Position numbers and translations under genes: made by a program
Shown: positions 16,521 to 24,805 of the stretch, in pieces
Numbering within the stretch: the first letter of the stretch is position 1
Layout of the letters: every line of letters begins with the position of its first letter
Assembly (NCBI RefSeq): GCF_000165505.1
Contig: NC_014632.1
Location: 1,364,001 to 1,428,000 of the forward strand
Direction of reading: 5' to 3'
Length of the DNA stretch: 64,000 bases
From: Ilyobacter polytropus DSM 2926
GTDB taxonomy: Bacteria; Fusobacteriota; Fusobacteriia; Fusobacteriales; Fusobacteriaceae
The notes under the pieces: model-generated
Databases searched by the model: none
What the model saw: only the letters and a program-made list of their open reading frames with translations
What the model was told of the DNA's origin: nothing

Positions 16521-17729
16521 TTGAAAAAATTCATCTTTCTTTTTCTTCTGGTATTGACAATCTCAGCCTGCAGCAATGTTGAAAAAGCTGATTATCTCAA
16601 CATAAATAAATCTGAATTAAAGTCATCCTATGATTCTTCTGATTATGATAAATTAAAGGATGATCTCAAAACAAACACTATCTTTTTAGCAGGTGAAATA
16701 CACGGCATAAAGGAAAATTACACCCTCAGAATGAATCTTCTTAGATTCCTAAAAGAAAATGCTGATGTTAAATACTACTTAGCTGAAATGGGTTACAGCA
16801 GCAGTTCTTATATAAACAAATACCTCTCCACAGGAGATGAGAAATATCTGTTTCTTGTGACTAACTCTATAGTAGGTTCATATGACTATTCTATAGAGGA
16901 TGTTGAGTTTTGGAGAAGCCTCTACAAATACAACAGCTCCATTTTGGAAAAAGAAAAAATTAAAGTTATCGGTCTTGATTTAGAGCACCAATACTGGATA
17001 TCTATTATACATCTTAATGATATTTTAAAAAACAAAGAGCTAGGTCCAAATATGACAGTAGTTCTAAAGGAGCTAAACAGACTTACCTCTTATATCTGTC
17101 CCGATATAAATAATACAGAAAATATCCTCAAAAATGTTCAAGGAATAAAAATTTCATACCTCAAGAAAATAACTGAAAATATAAACAAAGATTTAGAAAA
17201 AAGAAAATTTTTATATAAGAAAATTCTTAATAAACAAGAGTTTCGCGACTTAGAGTTAACTCTGTCTAACTCTAGGGATACTGCTAGAATCTACAGTAAT
17301 ATAGACGATAATAGATCTTTCAACTGTGAGAGAGAAAAAAGTATTTATAACAATTTTCTTAAAGTCTATAATGAACTTGGCAGTAGTAAATACTTCGGTC
17401 AGTGGGGTGGATTTCATATCCTTCAGAAAAGCAGATATGATGAAGATTCTTTTGCCTCTTATCTTAACTTAAAAGATTCTCCTGTGAGAAAAAAAGTAGT
17501 AAGTATAAAATTTGTCTATGACAATAGTAAACACAAAACCACAAACAGAAAATTACTAAACGCTTTTAAGGAGTACAGCAACTCTAAATTCACTTTATAT
17601 AAACTTAAAAATTCTGACAGTATAGGGGATGGCCCATGTCCTATCAATGATTATGACCCCTCTGATATAACTGAATATTTTCAGTATGGAATTCTTATTA
17701 GAGACCCTAAAAAAGTAACTGCATTATAA
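16521..17729 (+). CDS. Erythromycin esterase-like lipoprotein
   Basis: 402 aa from the TTG at 16521, chosen because AGGAGGGGG ends six bases upstream and the protein then begins with a lipoprotein signal (KKFIFLFLLVLTISAC; lipid on the Cys of TISAC). The mature part belongs to the erythromycin esterase/EreA superfamily: FLAGEIHGIKEN, YYLAEMGYSSS, VIGLDLEHQYW and GQWGGFHILQKS carry the His/Glu residues of the active site. Members hydrolyse macrolide esters, but many are unlinked to resistance. Here the native substrate is unknown and membrane anchoring is unusual for a resistance enzyme. It is monocistronic, with a terminator directly after the stop. Confidence 0.75.
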   Translation: MKKFIFLFLLVLTISACSNVEKADYLNINKSELKSSYDSSDYDKLKDDLKTNTIFLAGEIHGIKENYTLRMNLLRFLKENADVKYYLAEMGYSSSSYINKYLSTGDEKYLFLVTNSIVGSYDYSIEDVEFWRSLYKYNSSILEKEKIKVIGLDLEHQYWISIIHLNDILKNKELGPNMTVVLKELNRLTSYICPDINNTENILKNVQGIKISYLKKITENINKDLEKRKFLYKKILNKQEFRDLELTLSNSRDTARIYSNIDDNRSFNCEREKSIYNNFLKVYNELGSSKYFGQWGGFHILQKSRYDEDSFASYLNLKDSPVRKKVVSIKFVYDNSKHKTTNRKLLNAFKEYSNSKFTLYKLKNSDSIGDGPCPINDYDPSDITEYFQYGILIRDPKKVTAL

Positions 17730-17731
17730 AA

Positions 17732-17755
17732 GGTCTGCCAGTGGCAGACCTTTTT
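17732..17755 (+). terminator. Bidirectional terminator between convergent genes
   Basis: GGTCTGCC (17732-17739) and GGCAGACC (17743-17750) form a perfect 8-bp stem with a 3-base loop. TTTTT follows on the plus strand and TTTT on the minus strand, so it serves both the lipoprotein gene and the U32 gene. Confidence 0.9.
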
Positions 17756-17778
17756 CTATTGATATTTTAAAATCGAGC

Positions 17779-19008
17779 TTATTCTTTTGCAGGCAAAATC
17801 TTTCTTATCATATCCATCTCTTCCATAGAATGATCTATATTTATTTTTACAAAAGAGTTTGGATTCGCAGCTTCCACCTCTTCTTCATGTCTGTTTTTTA
17901 CCAGTATCATTTTAGGTAGAGTTATTTTTTTCGGATCTCCCTCAGGGGTCACTATCTCTAGCTCTTGACCGGTTTCTATACGGTTTCTTACAGCTAACAG
18001 ATATTCATTTTTAGATATCTTTTTTTCTACCTTGGCTACAAGCTGATGACTCTGGCTGTATGAATTCCTGTTGTTATAATTTTGAGCTTTATCGTCAGGT
18101 CTTCCAAAATAAAAACCAGGTGTATAGAGTCTATGGGAAACAGTCTCTAGTTCCTTCAGCCATTCTTCCTTAAACTTGTAATTCCCCTTATAATAACTGT
18201 CCACAGCCTCACTGTATACCTTTACCACATTGGAAACATAATATATTCCCTTCATCCTTCCCTCTATCTTGAGAGAATCCACACCGAGGTCCAAGATTTT
18301 ATCTATAAACTCTATTGTGCAAAGATCTTTTGAATTAAAGATATGGGTTCCCCCCTCATCTTCATATACAGGCATATACTCCCCTGGACGAGTTTCTTCA
18401 ACTATAGAGTACTTCCACCTGCAAGATTGAGCACAGTCGCCTCTATTGGCGTCTCTTCCTGTCATATAGTTACTTAGTAAGCATCTCCCTGATATGGACA
18501 TACACATGGCTCCGTGTACGAATACCTCGATCTCAATATCTGGAACTTTAGCCCTTATTTCAGCTATATTTTCAATGGATATTTCTCTTGCCAAAACTAC
18601 TCTTTTGGCTCCCATATCCTTCCACATCTTTACCGATCTCCAGTTGGTATTACTAGCCTGAGTACTTATACTTATTGGAATTTCACTGTTTTCTCGAACG
18701 ACCTGAAAAACACCTAGATCTGCTACAATAACACCATCTACTTTGATTTTTTCTAGAAATTTTACATATCCAGGAAGAATCTCTAACTCCTCATTGTGAG
18801 GTATTATATTTAAAGTCACATAAACTCTTTTCCCCATTTTATGTGCATAATCAACTGCTTCTTCCAATTCTTTATCGGAAAAATTATGACTTCCTGCTCT
18901 AAGATTAAATATTTTTCCACCTAGAAAAACTGCATCTGCCCCATAATGGAAGGCCATTTTTAATTTTTCCATATTTCCTGCAGGAGCCAACAACTCTGCT
19001 CTTTTCAT
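17779..19008 (-). CDS. U32 peptidase family protein, likely tRNA 5-hydroxyuridine synthesis (TrhP-like)
   Basis: 409 aa. N-terminal ELLAPAGNMEKLKMAF opens the U32 TIM-barrel domain, and EVFVHGAMCMSISGRC is the family signature, followed by GDCAQSCRW with cysteines that may bind an iron-sulfur cluster. A C-terminal beta-barrel (about 330-400) completes the YegQ/YrrO type. Older annotation calls these collagenase-like proteases; the Escherichia and Bacillus members (TrhP) act in prephenate-dependent hydroxylation of tRNA wobble uridine. It follows dnaB by 20 bases, so it is last in the yybS-rplI-dnaB unit. Function is by family; protease activity is unlikely. Confidence 0.85.
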   Translation of the reverse strand: MKRAELLAPAGNMEKLKMAFHYGADAVFLGGKIFNLRAGSHNFSDKELEEAVDYAHKMGKRVYVTLNIIPHNEELEILPGYVKFLEKIKVDGVIVADLGVFQVVRENSEIPISISTQASNTNWRSVKMWKDMGAKRVVLAREISIENIAEIRAKVPDIEIEVFVHGAMCMSISGRCLLSNYMTGRDANRGDCAQSCRWKYSIVEETRPGEYMPVYEDEGGTHIFNSKDLCTIEFIDKILDLGVDSLKIEGRMKGIYYVSNVVKVYSEAVDSYYKGNYKFKEEWLKELETVSHRLYTPGFYFGRPDDKAQNYNNRNSYSQSHQLVAKVEKKISKNEYLLAVRNRIETGQELEIVTPEGDPKKITLPKMILVKNRHEEEVEAANPNSFVKINIDHSMEEMDMIRKILPAKE

Positions 19009-19028
19009 TTATTTCATCCTTTCTGAAT

Positions 19029-20369
19029 TTAATCAATTTTTGTAGTATAATCAGCAAATTTCGTAAGTTCGTGGAAAAACCTTAAGTTTACAGTTCCTAC
19101 AGGACCGTTTCTCTGCTTTCCTATATTTATTTCAGTTATTCCCTTAAACTCACTCTCTTCATTATAGTAATCATCTCTGTAGAGAAATACTACCATATCT
19201 GCATCTTGCTCTATGGCACCAGACTCACGAAGGTCAGACAGTATAGGTCTTCTGTCTGCTCTTTGTTCAGGTGCACGGGATAGCTGTGACAGGGCTATTA
19301 CAGGTACATTTAGCTCCCTAGCTATTCCTTTTAGTGCTCTTGATATGTCGGAAATTTCCTGTTGTCTGCTGTCGTTTTTACTGCCAGAACCACTTATCAG
19401 CTGTAGATAATCTATAAGTATCATATCAAGTTTCCCCGCAGCTTTTAGTCTTCTGGCCATGGCTCTTATTTCAAGAACAGATACATTTGGAGTGTCCGCT
19501 ATATGAATCTTAGAATTTGCGAGTTTTGCACTGGCTATCCCAAGTCTTCCCCATTCTTCATCATTCAAGAATCCGTTCCTTATCTTTTGAAGTGGAAGAC
19601 TGCCTTCCACAGCAAGAAGTCTTTGTAAAAGTTGAGAATTAGACATCTCCAAACTGAATATGAGAACTCCATTGTCTCCGTTTTTTACGGCGTTTAAAGC
19701 CAGGTTAAGAACAAAAGCTGTTTTACCCATAGAAGGTCTAGCCGCTATTATAACCAAATCCGAAGGATGGAATCCACTTGTCATATCGTCAAAATGCTTG
19801 AATCCGGAAGATATACCTATAGTTGCTCCTCTGTTATTTTGAAGATTTTCAAGTCTTTCAAACTCTTCACCTAAAATATGACTTATGCCTACCACATCTT
19901 TCGCTTCTTTGGTCTCAGATATTTTAAATATCATCCCCTCAGCTTTATCTAAAATAGCATCGGCATCTTCATACCCCTCATACGTCATCTCTACTATTTT
20001 TGTTCCCACGTCTCCTAGTCTTCTTAAAATAGCTTTTTCTTTTACTATTTTTGCATAGCTTAGAATATTGGCAGCAGTTGGAACCTCTTCTATAATCTCA
20101 TAGATTATAGAGTTCCCTCCGCTTTCATCAAATTTTTCTTGTTTTTTTAATTTATCAATTAAAACAATGGGGTCGATAACTTCCCCATTGTTATAAGCTG
20201 CTATCATAGCTTCATAGATATTTCTATGTGCCGCTTTGTAAAAATCTCCCGGTGCCAGTATCTCCACTACATCACCTAATGCATCGGGCTTTAATAGTAT
20301 CCCACCTAGAATAGACTTTTCTGCTTCTAAGCTACTAGGAACTTTTCTCAATTTATCTAAATCATGCAT
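19029..20369 (-). CDS. dnaB: Replicative DNA helicase
   Basis: 446-aa hexameric helicase that unwinds DNA ahead of the replisome. The N-terminal primase-interacting domain begins VPSSLEAEKSILGGILL. The RecA-like motor has Walker A ARPSMGKT, Walker B MILIDYLQL, and the C-terminal ESGAIEQDADMV and KQRNGPVGTV. Length is normal, and no intein is present at the usual Walker A insertion site. It follows rplI by 13 bases, the same order as in Bacillus (yybS, yybT, rplI, dnaC), although the yybT phosphodiesterase is missing here. Confidence 0.97.
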   Translation of the reverse strand: MHDLDKLRKVPSSLEAEKSILGGILLKPDALGDVVEILAPGDFYKAAHRNIYEAMIAAYNNGEVIDPIVLIDKLKKQEKFDESGGNSIIYEIIEEVPTAANILSYAKIVKEKAILRRLGDVGTKIVEMTYEGYEDADAILDKAEGMIFKISETKEAKDVVGISHILGEEFERLENLQNNRGATIGISSGFKHFDDMTSGFHPSDLVIIAARPSMGKTAFVLNLALNAVKNGDNGVLIFSLEMSNSQLLQRLLAVEGSLPLQKIRNGFLNDEEWGRLGIASAKLANSKIHIADTPNVSVLEIRAMARRLKAAGKLDMILIDYLQLISGSGSKNDSRQQEISDISRALKGIARELNVPVIALSQLSRAPEQRADRRPILSDLRESGAIEQDADMVVFLYRDDYYNEESEFKGITEINIGKQRNGPVGTVNLRFFHELTKFADYTTKID

Positions 20370-20382
20370 AGATTATACTCCT

Positions 20383-20829
20383 TTATCCCTTAGCCACCAA
20401 TTTTAGTTTCGCTTTTACATCACTATGCAGTTTAAGAGTAACTATATGCTCACCTGTGGTCTTTATATGTGCATCTATCTTCTTCTTGTCTACAGTCAAT
20501 CCAAAATCCTTTTCTATTGCTGCCGATATTTCTTTTGTAGTTACCGAACCAAATATCTTTCCACTTTCTCCAGCCTTAACTTCCATTACCAGCACTTTTT
20601 TCTCTATCAAATTTTTGAGTTCTTCAGCTTTTGCTTTTTCCTCAGCCAATTTTTTTTCTGCTTTTAGCTTCTTTTTTTCAAGCTTTTTAAGTTCCTCATC
20701 TGTTGCAATTATCGCTTTATTATTTTTTAAAAGGAAGTTTTTTGCATATCCTTCAGATACATTTATTATTTCACCTTTTCTACCTTGTCCTGCTACGTCT
20801 TGTGTAAGAATAACTTTGATCTTTGACAT
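20383..20829 (-). CDS. rplI: 50S ribosomal protein L9
   Basis: 148 aa from the ATG at 20829 (TTGGGGGAA upstream); an upstream in-frame TTG is not needed. The N-terminal RNA-binding domain has KVILTQDVAGQGRKGEI and the signature GYAKNFLLKNNKA. A long lysine/alanine/glutamate helix (about 45-75) links it to the C-terminal domain with GKIFGSVT. This is a normal bacterial L9. It lies between the YybS-like membrane protein and dnaB. Confidence 0.97.
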   Translation of the reverse strand: MSKIKVILTQDVAGQGRKGEIINVSEGYAKNFLLKNNKAIIATDEELKKLEKKKLKAEKKLAEEKAKAEELKNLIEKKVLVMEVKAGESGKIFGSVTTKEISAAIEKDFGLTVDKKKIDAHIKTTGEHIVTLKLHSDVKAKLKLVAKG

Positions 20830-20847
20830 TATAAATTCCCCCAAACT

Positions 20848-21648
20848 CTATTTTTTTTCAACATTTATTTTTATTATATCAAAACTTTTTACAGCTCCTA
20901 TTATAAAAACTGCCGTTGGAAACATTGCAGCAGTAAGCACTGCCAAGATTTTTGTAAACCCTTTTATGCTAAACTTTTTACCAAACATCGAGTAAATTAC
21001 CTTTATACCGAATATCATATACATCAGTTTACTTATACTCAAAAGGTTGTTGAGATAAAAATTTTCCGTACCCAGAAACTTTGTAGAGAAAAAAGCAATT
21101 ATATAGATAAGGGTCCACTTATAAGAAAAGTCCCATACTCTATAAGTCTTTGAGTTCAGATTAAAATAAGTAAAATAGTTGCATATAAAAGAATATATAA
21201 ACATTATAAACAGCGAATTAGCTGAAATATATTTAAAAACTTCCTCCATCTGTTTCGGATCCATTTTTAAAGCTTCAATGTATAAACTTTTATTTGCCTC
21301 TATAACAGTTGCTGAATCTTTTACTACAAGCAGTGAAAAAACAAGAGCAAGTAGAGTTATTATAGAGGTAGATACAAAAATCCTGTCAAATATAGCCATA
21401 TCCGGTTTATATTTTTCAAAATAATAATACAAGGTCTCTATTACAAGAAATACTCCTATGTATGCAATCAAAAGACTTAGGTCAAATATTCCAATAGCTG
21501 CCATAGCTAGAAAGTTAGCAATCAGTCTGGATTTCATATTCATGGTACGCATCTTTTTTATCTTGTATACCGGAAGTAAAAAGGATAAAAAAGGAACCAT
21601 CAGGGCTACTAAAAACAATCCGAAAATATTAATTGCTGCTATTATCAT
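20848..21648 (-). CDS. YybS-like (DUF2232) membrane protein
   Basis: 266 aa, strongly hydrophobic, with about seven predicted membrane helices and no charged soluble domain. The sequence itself has few landmarks. The call rests on overall type (DUF2232) and on its position directly before rplI-dnaB, which matches Bacillus yybS. The function of the family is not established; an ECF-transporter-like fold has been suggested for it, from memory. It is first in the operon, with a strong promoter about 70 bases upstream and AAAGGAG before the ATG. Confidence 0.65.
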   Translation of the reverse strand: MIIAAINIFGLFLVALMVPFLSFLLPVYKIKKMRTMNMKSRLIANFLAMAAIGIFDLSLLIAYIGVFLVIETLYYYFEKYKPDMAIFDRIFVSTSIITLLALVFSLLVVKDSATVIEANKSLYIEALKMDPKQMEEVFKYISANSLFIMFIYSFICNYFTYFNLNSKTYRVWDFSYKWTLIYIIAFFSTKFLGTENFYLNNLLSISKLMYMIFGIKVIYSMFGKKFSIKGFTKILAVLTAAMFPTAVFIIGAVKSFDIIKINVEKK

Positions 21649-21713
21649 CTTAAACTCCTTTCAAAAAAATAATAAGTTACCTGTGAACTCAACATATAAA
21701 AATACTTTAAATC

Positions 21714-21742
21714 ATTATAACATAATTTCATTATTTTGTTAA
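21714..21742 (-). promoter_or_regulatory. Promoter of yybS-rplI-dnaB-U32
   Basis: On the minus strand TTAACA (21742-21737) and TATAAT (21719-21714) are separated by 17 bases; both are near consensus. Start of transcription would be about 21707. Confidence 0.75.
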
Positions 21743-21800
21743 CTTTAGGTAATTCCCTCTTTAATCCAAAAGATTTTAAACAACTGTAAAGATAATTAAT

Positions 21801-23261
21801 TTACATAAGTTCTCCATCAAAAAACTCTATTATTTTATCAGAGAAAGATTTTCCAGTTTCAGTTTTTTTATTTTTTTCTCCAACTATTTCATATACTATT
21901 TTGAGTTTTGGATGAGTCAGTTCTCTCATAGAATTTAGGAATATATCTCTGTACTGATTCTCTTCCATTTTATCCCGAGAAAATCTATTCTCTGGGTAAA
22001 ATCCCACATAAAGAGTTCCTTCAGAAACTTTTACAGGAAAAGCCCCTGTAAGAAGTGCCGCTATAGTTATCTTTTCATTTTTAGCCCTTTTTACGGCTTC
22101 ATCCCATGATCTTTTTACATCGTCTATAGTCACTCTTATTTCAGATTCAGAGAGTTCCTTCTCCAATGTTTCTTCGGTGTTGGTCTCTCTTATTTCAGGA
22201 ATATATCCTGTTTTTTCTTCTTTGTAGACTGTTTTAGGTAAACTAACTTCTCCTGAAAGTTTATGAAGAATTACATACCCGAGAAGCCTCTTATCCTCTT
22301 CATATTTAAACTTTGTTATAACATCATATATCGCCCCTATAATAGGCATCCCTTCCTCTGGAGTCAGCTCATCTTTCAGCATAAGCTCTTTTGACAACTT
22401 TGCCAGATCTCTAAAAAAACTCTCTATATTCACAGAACCATTCCAAAGTTTATCCAAAAATTTTACACCTTTATAGCTGTCTCCTTCCCTTGCTATTTGA
22501 AGAAATTCCATAAGCTGTTTTTCTGGTATAACTCCTAGAACCTTCTGACTTTTTTCTATTGTGATACTCTCTCCATAACAACTTGAAATAAGTTTTTCAA
22601 ATATGGATATAGCATCTCTCATGCTTCCTCCTGCCTTTTCATAGATAAGAAGTAAACTTTCATCATCCACCTCTATACCCTCACTTTTACCTATTTCAAG
22701 CAGCCTGTCCCTTGTACTTTCAAATGAAATAGGTTTAAAATCATATCTTTGGCATCTCGATATGATAGTTGGAAGTATTTTATCAGGTTCAGTTGTTGCC
22801 AGTATAAACAATACATGACTTGGAGGTTCTTCCAGAGTTTTTAAAAGTGCATTAAAGGCTTCTTTTGTTAACATGTGAGCCTCGTCGATTATATATACTT
22901 TTTTTCTTCCTCTTGCAGGTCTGTAGTTTATCTTGTCCTTAAGCTGCCTTATCTCGTCTATACCTCTGTTTGATGCTGCATCTATCTCTATCATATCGAC
23001 AAAATTTCCCTCGTTGACTGCTAGGCAATTGTCACAGATATCGCATGGATCATCTGTTATGCCATTTGTAAGACAGTTTAATCCCTTTGCTATAAGCCTT
23101 GCAGTTGTGGTCTTTCCAACACCTCTTGGACCTGCAAAAAGATATGCATGAGCCATCCTATTTTCTCTCAAGGAATTTTTTATGGTTTTTATTATATCCT
23201 CTTCTCCCGCCACTTCATTAAAATTGGAAGGTCGGTATTTTCTATATAAAGTAAGATGCAT
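21801..23261 (-). CDS. dnaX: DNA polymerase III subunit gamma/tau
   Basis: 486-aa clamp-loader ATPase. LYRKYRPSNFNEVAGEE opens the AAA+ domain, AGPRGVGKTTTARL is Walker A, the zinc cysteines lie in CDICDNC with an upstream Cys, and IIDEAHMLTKEAFNALLKTL contains Walker B. The C-terminal part (about 370-486) is short compared with long tau proteins. An A-run near codon 465 is too late to give a useful gamma form by frameshifting. It lies downstream of the NtrC-like gene with its own promoter and a structured leader. Confidence 0.95.
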   Translation of the reverse strand: MHLTLYRKYRPSNFNEVAGEEDIIKTIKNSLRENRMAHAYLFAGPRGVGKTTTARLIAKGLNCLTNGITDDPCDICDNCLAVNEGNFVDMIEIDAASNRGIDEIRQLKDKINYRPARGRKKVYIIDEAHMLTKEAFNALLKTLEEPPSHVLFILATTEPDKILPTIISRCQRYDFKPISFESTRDRLLEIGKSEGIEVDDESLLLIYEKAGGSMRDAISIFEKLISSCYGESITIEKSQKVLGVIPEKQLMEFLQIAREGDSYKGVKFLDKLWNGSVNIESFFRDLAKLSKELMLKDELTPEEGMPIIGAIYDVITKFKYEEDKRLLGYVILHKLSGEVSLPKTVYKEEKTGYIPEIRETNTEETLEKELSESEIRVTIDDVKRSWDEAVKRAKNEKITIAALLTGAFPVKVSEGTLYVGFYPENRFSRDKMEENQYRDIFLNSMRELTHPKLKIVYEIVGEKNKKTETGKSFSDKIIEFFDGELM

Positions 23262-23351
23262 TATTTCCTCCTAAAAGCTACCTTATTTTGAATTACAGCA
23301 GCAAAATCAACCATTGATCTCACAGCTCTAATACAATTTTATCAGATAAAT

Positions 23352-23397
23352 CATCGCGGAGCGATGTTTTTCTTCCACCCCTCCGCAGTATATTATA
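23352..23397 (-). promoter_or_regulatory. dnaX promoter (-10) and structured leader
   Basis: TATAAT lies at 23397-23392 on the minus strand, with a poor -35 (TTACGG) 17 bases upstream inside the end of the preceding gene. The leader starts GCGGAG (23386-23381) and contains the hairpin CATCGC-TCC-GCGATG (23366-23352). Its CTCCGC (23361-23356) can instead pair with the leader GCGGAG, so two structures exclude each other. No known riboswitch class was recognised. Confidence 0.45.
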
Positions 23398-23404
23398 AGA
23401 CCAA

Positions 23405-24805
23405 TTATTCCAGCCCGTAATTATTCATCTTTGTTCTAAGTGTATTTCTTGTTATTCCTAAAATTTCTGCTGTTTCGACTTTTTTACCACTTGTCATCTC
23501 AAGAACCTGTCTTATAAGCTCTTTCTCCACTCTTGATATTACGTTTCCATAATAATCCTTTTGGGAATTTCCCTTTAAAACCGAAACTTCTCCTTCTATC
23601 CAGTCTGCAAGTATCCAGTCCTGTATATCTCCTCTTCTCTTGCTTATCTTAGCCCCTATAACATTTGCCGGAAGGTCCTCTACAAGTATTGAGTTTCCTC
23701 TGCAAAGTGCCACAGCAGATCTAACTGCATTCTTTAGTTCACTCACATTTCCAGGCCAGTCATATCTCATTATTTTTTTAATGGCAGGTTTTGAAACCCC
23801 TTTTACATTTTTCCCAAACTCCTCATTACAATCCATTATATAATGATCTATTATAAAAGGTATATCATCCTTTCTGTCTCTAAGTGGCGGTATATCTATC
23901 TCTAGAACTTTTAACTTGTGATAGAGTTCCTCTATAAACTTACCGTTTACAATAAGCTCCTCTATATTTTCACTAGAAGCCGTTATTATCCTCAAGTCTG
24001 TTTTCAACAGCTGTGTTCCTCCGATTCTAAAGAATTCACCTTCCTGGAGAACACCCAAGATTTTTGATTGCATATCTATACTTAGAGATTCAATATTTCC
24101 CAGATATAAAGTCCCTCCGTTGGCTTTCTCTAGCTCACCCATCTGGTCAAAAGCTGCTCCTGGAAAGGCACCTTTTTCATAACCGAATATCTTTCTCTCT
24201 AAAAACTCATCCTGAAAAGCAGTACAGTTTATACTTACAAAGGGCTTGTCACTAAAGTCGCTAAACTGATGTATTGATATAGCCACAGATTTTTTTCCGG
24301 TCCCTTTTTCCCCTGTTACCAGTACCGGTACTCTGCTGGCAGCCATTTTCCCCACCATCTTATAGACTTCAACTATCTCCTTTGTCTGACCTATTAGTTT
24401 GTCTCCAGTATCTTTATTCTTATCAACTTTCTCAGCCTTGAGTTTATGGTCTCTGACTGCCTTTTCCAAAAGTCTTGATACCTTAAGTATCTCAACAGGT
24501 TTCAAAATATAATCATAAGCCCCTGCCTTTATGCTTCCTGCCACTAGGTCAAGATTTGATCTCTCTCCCAAAATCATTATAATAATTTTTCTCTGGGCTG
24601 TACTTATCATTTCAATTGACTCAATAAGCTGAGACTTCTCCATAGTATCACTATCTAATAATACAGCATCATACTTGGCTTCCTCGAGCATTTCAAGAGC
24701 CCTCAAGACTCCCTCTGCAAACTCGATACTCCCATCGATGGATTCAGCTATCCCATTCTTCAATTTTTCATCTATCAGTATACCTAAAGCATTCAAATAC
24801 ATCAC
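23405..24805 (-). CDS. NtrC-type AAA+ response regulator with altered GAFTGA motif
   Basis: 466 aa: a receiver-like domain (1-120; DAVLLDSDTM with the phospho-Asp, then GAYDYILKPV), an AAA+ sigma-54-activator domain (about 145-375; Walker A GEKGTGKKSVA, GGTLYLGNIESL), and a Fis-type HTH at the C terminus (AEILGITRNTLRTKMNNYGL). The sigma-54 contact loop, normally GAFTGA, reads GAFPGA. The Thr is usually required for contact with sigma-54, so this protein may activate poorly or work another way. The N-terminal acidic pocket is also reduced (GILIDEK). It abuts tonB (its start follows the tonB stop directly), the last gene of the TPR-ExbBD-TonB unit. No sensor kinase is nearby. Confidence 0.85.
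   Translation of the reverse strand: MMYLNALGILIDEKLKNGIAESIDGSIEFAEGVLRALEMLEEAKYDAVLLDSDTMEKSQLIESIEMISTAQRKIIIMILGERSNLDLVAGSIKAGAYDYILKPVEILKVSRLLEKAVRDHKLKAEKVDKNKDTGDKLIGQTKEIVEVYKMVGKMAASRVPVLVTGEKGTGKKSVAISIHQFSDFSDKPFVSINCTAFQDEFLERKIFGYEKGAFPGAAFDQMGELEKANGGTLYLGNIESLSIDMQSKILGVLQEGEFFRIGGTQLLKTDLRIITASSENIEELIVNGKFIEELYHKLKVLEIDIPPLRDRKDDIPFIIDHYIMDCNEEFGKNVKGVSKPAIKKIMRYDWPGNVSELKNAVRSAVALCRGNSILVEDLPANVIGAKISKRRGDIQDWILADWIEGEVSVLKGNSQKDYYGNVISRVEKELIRQVLEMTSGKKVETAEILGITRNTLRTKMNNYGLE

Noticed and set aside
20456-20995. 179-codon frame antisense to rplI and the YybS-like gene
   Set aside because: Serine/phenylalanine-rich shadow of real genes, no ribosome binding site.
21861-21879. 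Programmed frameshift in dnaX at an A-run
   Set aside because: It lies near codon 465 of 486, too late to make a gamma protein, and the run is preceded by T, not A.
23262-23404. 4.5S/SRP RNA gene in front of dnaX
   Set aside because: No GNRA-capped helix with the conserved SRP loop; the spacer looks like a mRNA leader.
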